62,044 nucleotides of DNA from NCBI RefSeq assembly GCF_000308835.1, contig NZ_BAGN01000415.1:1-62044 (forward strand), written 5' to 3'. Both the position numbers and the translations under genes were made by a program. A model generated the notes under the pieces. The model saw nothing but the letters and a program-made list of their open reading frames with translations, had not been told where the DNA came from and searched no databases. This document shows positions 59,923-62,044 of the stretch, piece by piece. Positions within the stretch are counted from its first letter, which is position 1. Each line of letters opens with the position of its first letter. The stretch is from Nocardia vinacea NBRC 16497 (lineage in GTDB: Bacteria; Actinomycetota; Actinomycetes; Mycobacteriales; Mycobacteriaceae).

Positions 59923-61385
59923 CAGGCGCTCACCTCGTAGGAGTCGGCGTCGAATCGGTTGGTGCGGCGGCGGTACTCGAAGCTCCAGTTGGGATACAGG
60001 CCGGCGTTGCGGCCATCCGGAGTTTGGTAGTACCCGGTGCAGCCACCGGTGACCCAGACCGTTTGCGCGCTGCGCCGGTCCATCTCGTCCAGAAAGGCGT
60101 CCTGGACCTGCGGCTTCACCTCCACGCGGCGTGCGCCGATGGTGCGCACCGTGGTCAGGGCATCCACGATGTAGGCGATCTGCGATTCGATCATGAAGAT
60201 GGCGGACTGGTTGCCTGCGGCGCCGAACGGTCCGAGGGTGCAGAAGAAGTTCGGGAATCCGGCGAGGGTGGCGCCGAGATAGCTTTGCGGCTGCTTGCGA
60301 TAGAGTTCGGCCATCGACACCCCGTCGCGGCCGGTGAATCTTTCGAAAGCGCTTGGGATCGAGGTGAATCCGGTGCCGTAGATAATCGTGTCGACCGCGC
60401 GTTCGGTGCCGTCGCGCAGCACGATCGAGTGCGGCCGCACTTCGGCGATGCCGTCGGTGACGACCTCGACATTAGGCTTGTCCAGCGCGGGGAGATAGGT
60501 GTCGGAGAATATCGCGCGCTTGCAGCCGATCATGTAGTCCGGGGTGAGTGTGCGGCGCAGCCGCGGATCTCGGACTTGTCGCCGTAACTGCAGCCTGCCG
60601 AGCATTTCATAGGGGTGCCGGAATCGTTTGTCGACGAATCCGACCAGGCCGAACCCCTCGATGGCAGTAAACCAGCTGCCGCGAATCAGCTTGCCCGCCA
60701 TGGGGATCTGGCGAAGCAACAGACGCTCCAGGCCGCGGGTTCGCCGGTCCATGCGGGGCACGATCCACGGCGCCGACCGCTGGAATAGCACGAGTTCGGC
60801 GACCTTCGGCTGGATTTCGGGTACGAACTGCACTGCCGAGGCGCCGGTGCCGATTACCGCGACCCGCTTGCCGGTGAGGTCGTAGTCGTGGTCCCAGTGC
60901 AGCGAATGGAAAGCCTTGCCCGCGAAGGTGTCCAGGCCGGGCAGCGCCGGATACTTGGCCTCGGCGAACAGGCCTGTCGCGGAGATGAGGAAGTCGGCTG
61001 TGAGCGCACCTCGGTTGGTGTCGATGCGCCAGCGCGACGCCTGCTCGTCCCAGCGTGCGTCGAGCAGTTCTGCACTGAACCGAATATGGTGCAGTACATC
61101 GTGTTTCGTCGCCACCGAGCGGATGTACTCGAGGATCTCGGCCTGCTTGCCGTACTTGCGTGACCAGTTCGGATTCGGCGCGAATGAATAGCTGTACAGC
61201 TGCGACGGTACGTCACAGGCGCAGCCGGGGTAGGTGTTGGCCTGCCAGGTGCCACCGAGGTCGTCGGCACGCTCCAGGATGACCAGATCGTCGAATCCGG
61301 CTTGCCGCAACTTGATAGCCAGGCCGATGCCGCCGATGCCGGCGCCGACGATCGCGATCTGTCGGTGTTCGATCGAGGTAGCCAT
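59922..61385 (-). CDS. Flavin-containing / Baeyer-Villiger-type monooxygenase, MymA-like (487 aa)
   Basis: ATG 61385 opens MATSIEHRQIAIVGAGIGG, with GxGxxG at 14-19. GGTWQANTYPGCACDVPSQLYSYSF and FAGKAFHSLHWDHDYDLTGKRVAVIGTGASAVQF contain the FxGxxxHSxxW fingerprint and second dinucleotide motif. Length matches MymA (Rv3083), and the downstream order SDR, lipase, FadD matches that operon. It oxygenates ketones or aldehydes with FAD, NADPH and O2; in mycobacteria the operon affects cell-envelope lipids. Two bases separate it from the ALDH upstream. Confidence 0.92.
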   Translation of the reverse strand: MATSIEHRQIAIVGAGIGGIGLAIKLRQAGFDDLVILERADDLGGTWQANTYPGCACDVPSQLYSYSFAPNPNWSRKYGKQAEILEYIRSVATKHDVLHHIRFSAELLDARWDEQASRWRIDTNRGALTADFLISATGLFAEAKYPALPGLDTFAGKAFHSLHWDHDYDLTGKRVAVIGTGASAVQFVPEIQPKVAELVLFQRSAPWIVPRMDRRTRGLERLLLRQIPMAGKLIRGSWFTAIEGFGLVGFVDKRFRHPYEMLGRLQLRRQVRDPRLRRTLTPDYMIGCKRAIFSDTYLPALDKPNVEVVTDGIAEVRPHSIVLRDGTERAVDTIIYGTGFTSIPSAFERFTGRDGVSMAELYRKQPQSYLGATLAGFPNFFCTLGPFGAAGNQSAIFMIESQIAYIVDALTTVRTIGARRVEVKPQVQDAFLDEMDRRSAQTVWVTGGCTGYYQTPDGRNAGLYPNWSFEYRRRTNRFDADSYEVSA

Positions 61386-61387
61386 CG

Positions 61388-62044
61388 CTAGCGGGCCCTT
61401 CCGTGCAGTACCGAGACCAAACCGTCGACTATCGCGTCGACAGTTGTGCCGCGGGTGAAGGTGGTCAGTGCCAGTGGCGAGGAAAAGCGTTGGCGCGTGG
61501 TCGCTTTGGCGTAGGTGAATTCCTTGAGACCATCGGGGCCGTGCACCCGGCCGAAGCCGGAACCGCCGACACCGCCGAGCGGTAGCATCGGTATGGTCGC
61601 GTGCGCGACGAAGGCATTGATCGAGACACCGCCCGCGCGGATCCGGTCGGCGATGGTTTGGCCGTTGTGGCGGGAGAAAACGGTGCCGCCGAGTCCGTAG
61701 GCGCTCGCGTTGACGCGCGCGATGGCATCGTCCATATCGGCCACTTTGGTGACCGTCAGTGTCGGGCCGAAGGTTTCCTCGGTGACGGCCATGGCGTTCT
61801 CGGGGACGTCGACCAGGATCGTCGGCTGGACGAATCGGCCGTCGATCGCGTCCGCGCCGCCGAGCAGGGCCCGCGCGCCGCGGTCGAGCGCGTCTTCGAT
61901 GTGCCCGCGGATGATACCGAGTTGCTTCGGCATAGTGATCGGGCCGATTTTCCCGCTCGAGCCCGCGCGCACAGCAGCGGCGAGTGTGACCAGCTTCGCG
62001 ACGAATTCGTCGTAGACAGCCGCGTGCACGTAGACACGCTCCAC
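61388..62044 (-). CDS. Aldehyde dehydrogenase, C-terminal part (runs off the window)
   Basis: At least 218 residues of an ALDH continue to the window edge. KIGPITMPKQLG, GRFVQPTILVDVPENAMAVTEETFGP, YGLGGTVFSR and LPLGGVGGSGFGRVHGPDGLKEFT are the C-terminal ALDH motifs. The catalytic Cys and Glu and the start lie beyond position 62044. It heads (or is within) the leftward mymA-like operon and probably oxidises an aldehyde intermediate to the acid activated by FadD. Confidence 0.9.
   Translation of the reverse strand: MERVYVHAAVYDEFVAKLVTLAAAVRAGSSGKIGPITMPKQLGIIRGHIEDALDRGARALLGGADAIDGRFVQPTILVDVPENAMAVTEETFGPTLTVTKVADMDDAIARVNASAYGLGGTVFSRHNGQTIADRIRAGGVSINAFVAHATIPMLPLGGVGGSGFGRVHGPDGLKEFTYAKATTRQRFSSPLALTTFTRGTTVDAIVDGLVSVLHGRAR

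Noticed and set aside
1..62044. CRISPR arrays, tRNA or rRNA genes
   Set aside because: No regularly spaced repeats, no cloverleaf-like segment with conserved tRNA bases and no rRNA-like stretch were noticed on reading. A dedicated tRNA or covariance search was not possible here.

Overview
The window is high-GC DNA from an actinomycete, most likely a mycolic-acid-forming relative of Nocardia, Rhodococcus or Gordonia. This is inferred from F420-type flavin oxidoreductases, mycofactocin-type short-chain dehydrogenases (SDRs), a block ordered like the mycobacterial mymA operon, and many GTG/TTG starts. No rRNA or tRNA gene, CRISPR array or replication origin was seen.

Layout. 1-3.6 kb is a decayed, mobile-element-rich edge: IS-end-like direct repeats, a dead reading frame, a TetR gene running into a monooxygenase remnant, and an IS481-type transposase remnant. 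4.0-35.7 kb is a large catabolic region. It holds two LLM flavin oxidoreductases, eight intact SDRs plus three SDR remnants, two paralogous aldehyde dehydrogenases, an acetoacetate-decarboxylase-fold protein, an FAD-linked oxidase, a meta-cleavage-type hydrolase, a TetR regulator, a lactonase-like protein, P450 plus [3Fe-4S] ferredoxin, an acyl-CoA ligase, a Baeyer-Villiger monooxygenase, and an IclR / hydratase / acetaldehyde dehydrogenase / hydroxy-oxovalerate aldolase unit. A frameshifted IS110 element lies at 36.2-37.3 kb. 38.0-42.8 kb is a leftward operon: SDR, phosphotransferase-like protein, acyl-CoA dehydrogenase, acyl-CoA ligase. 44.3-53.9 kb is a sugar-alcohol cluster: class II aldolase, FGGY kinase, DeoR regulator, PfkB kinase, zinc dehydrogenase and a four-gene ABC importer. 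54-55.7 kb has a TetR gene, a DoxX remnant and an F420/PPOX oxidoreductase. 56.2-62.0 kb is a leftward mymA-like operon: aldehyde dehydrogenase, flavin monooxygenase, SDR, lipase, FadD.

Main observation. Twelve copies of one palindrome, with half-sites CGACC and GGTCG separated by exactly 8 bp (commonly GACTAGTC), lie in front of nearly every transcription unit from 3.7 to 42.8 kb and were not seen beyond. At several units the site sits directly downstream of a recognisable -10 box. This looks like a local TetR-type regulon, with the regulator at 24659-25285 (which has a weaker copy in its own promoter) as the best candidate. The controlled genes suggest a route for a cyclic or terpenoid/steroid-like substrate: P450 hydroxylation, oxidation by SDRs, Baeyer-Villiger ring oxygenation, lactone or ester opening, aldehyde oxidation, CoA activation and beta-oxidation-like steps. 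The substrate cannot be named from sequence.

A second motif, TTCA-N4-TGAA, occurs as tandem pairs exactly 33 bp apart at two places (44.07-44.12 kb and 55.02-55.07 kb), next to an SDR and next to a DoxX remnant/TetR/PPOX locus, suggesting a second small regulon.
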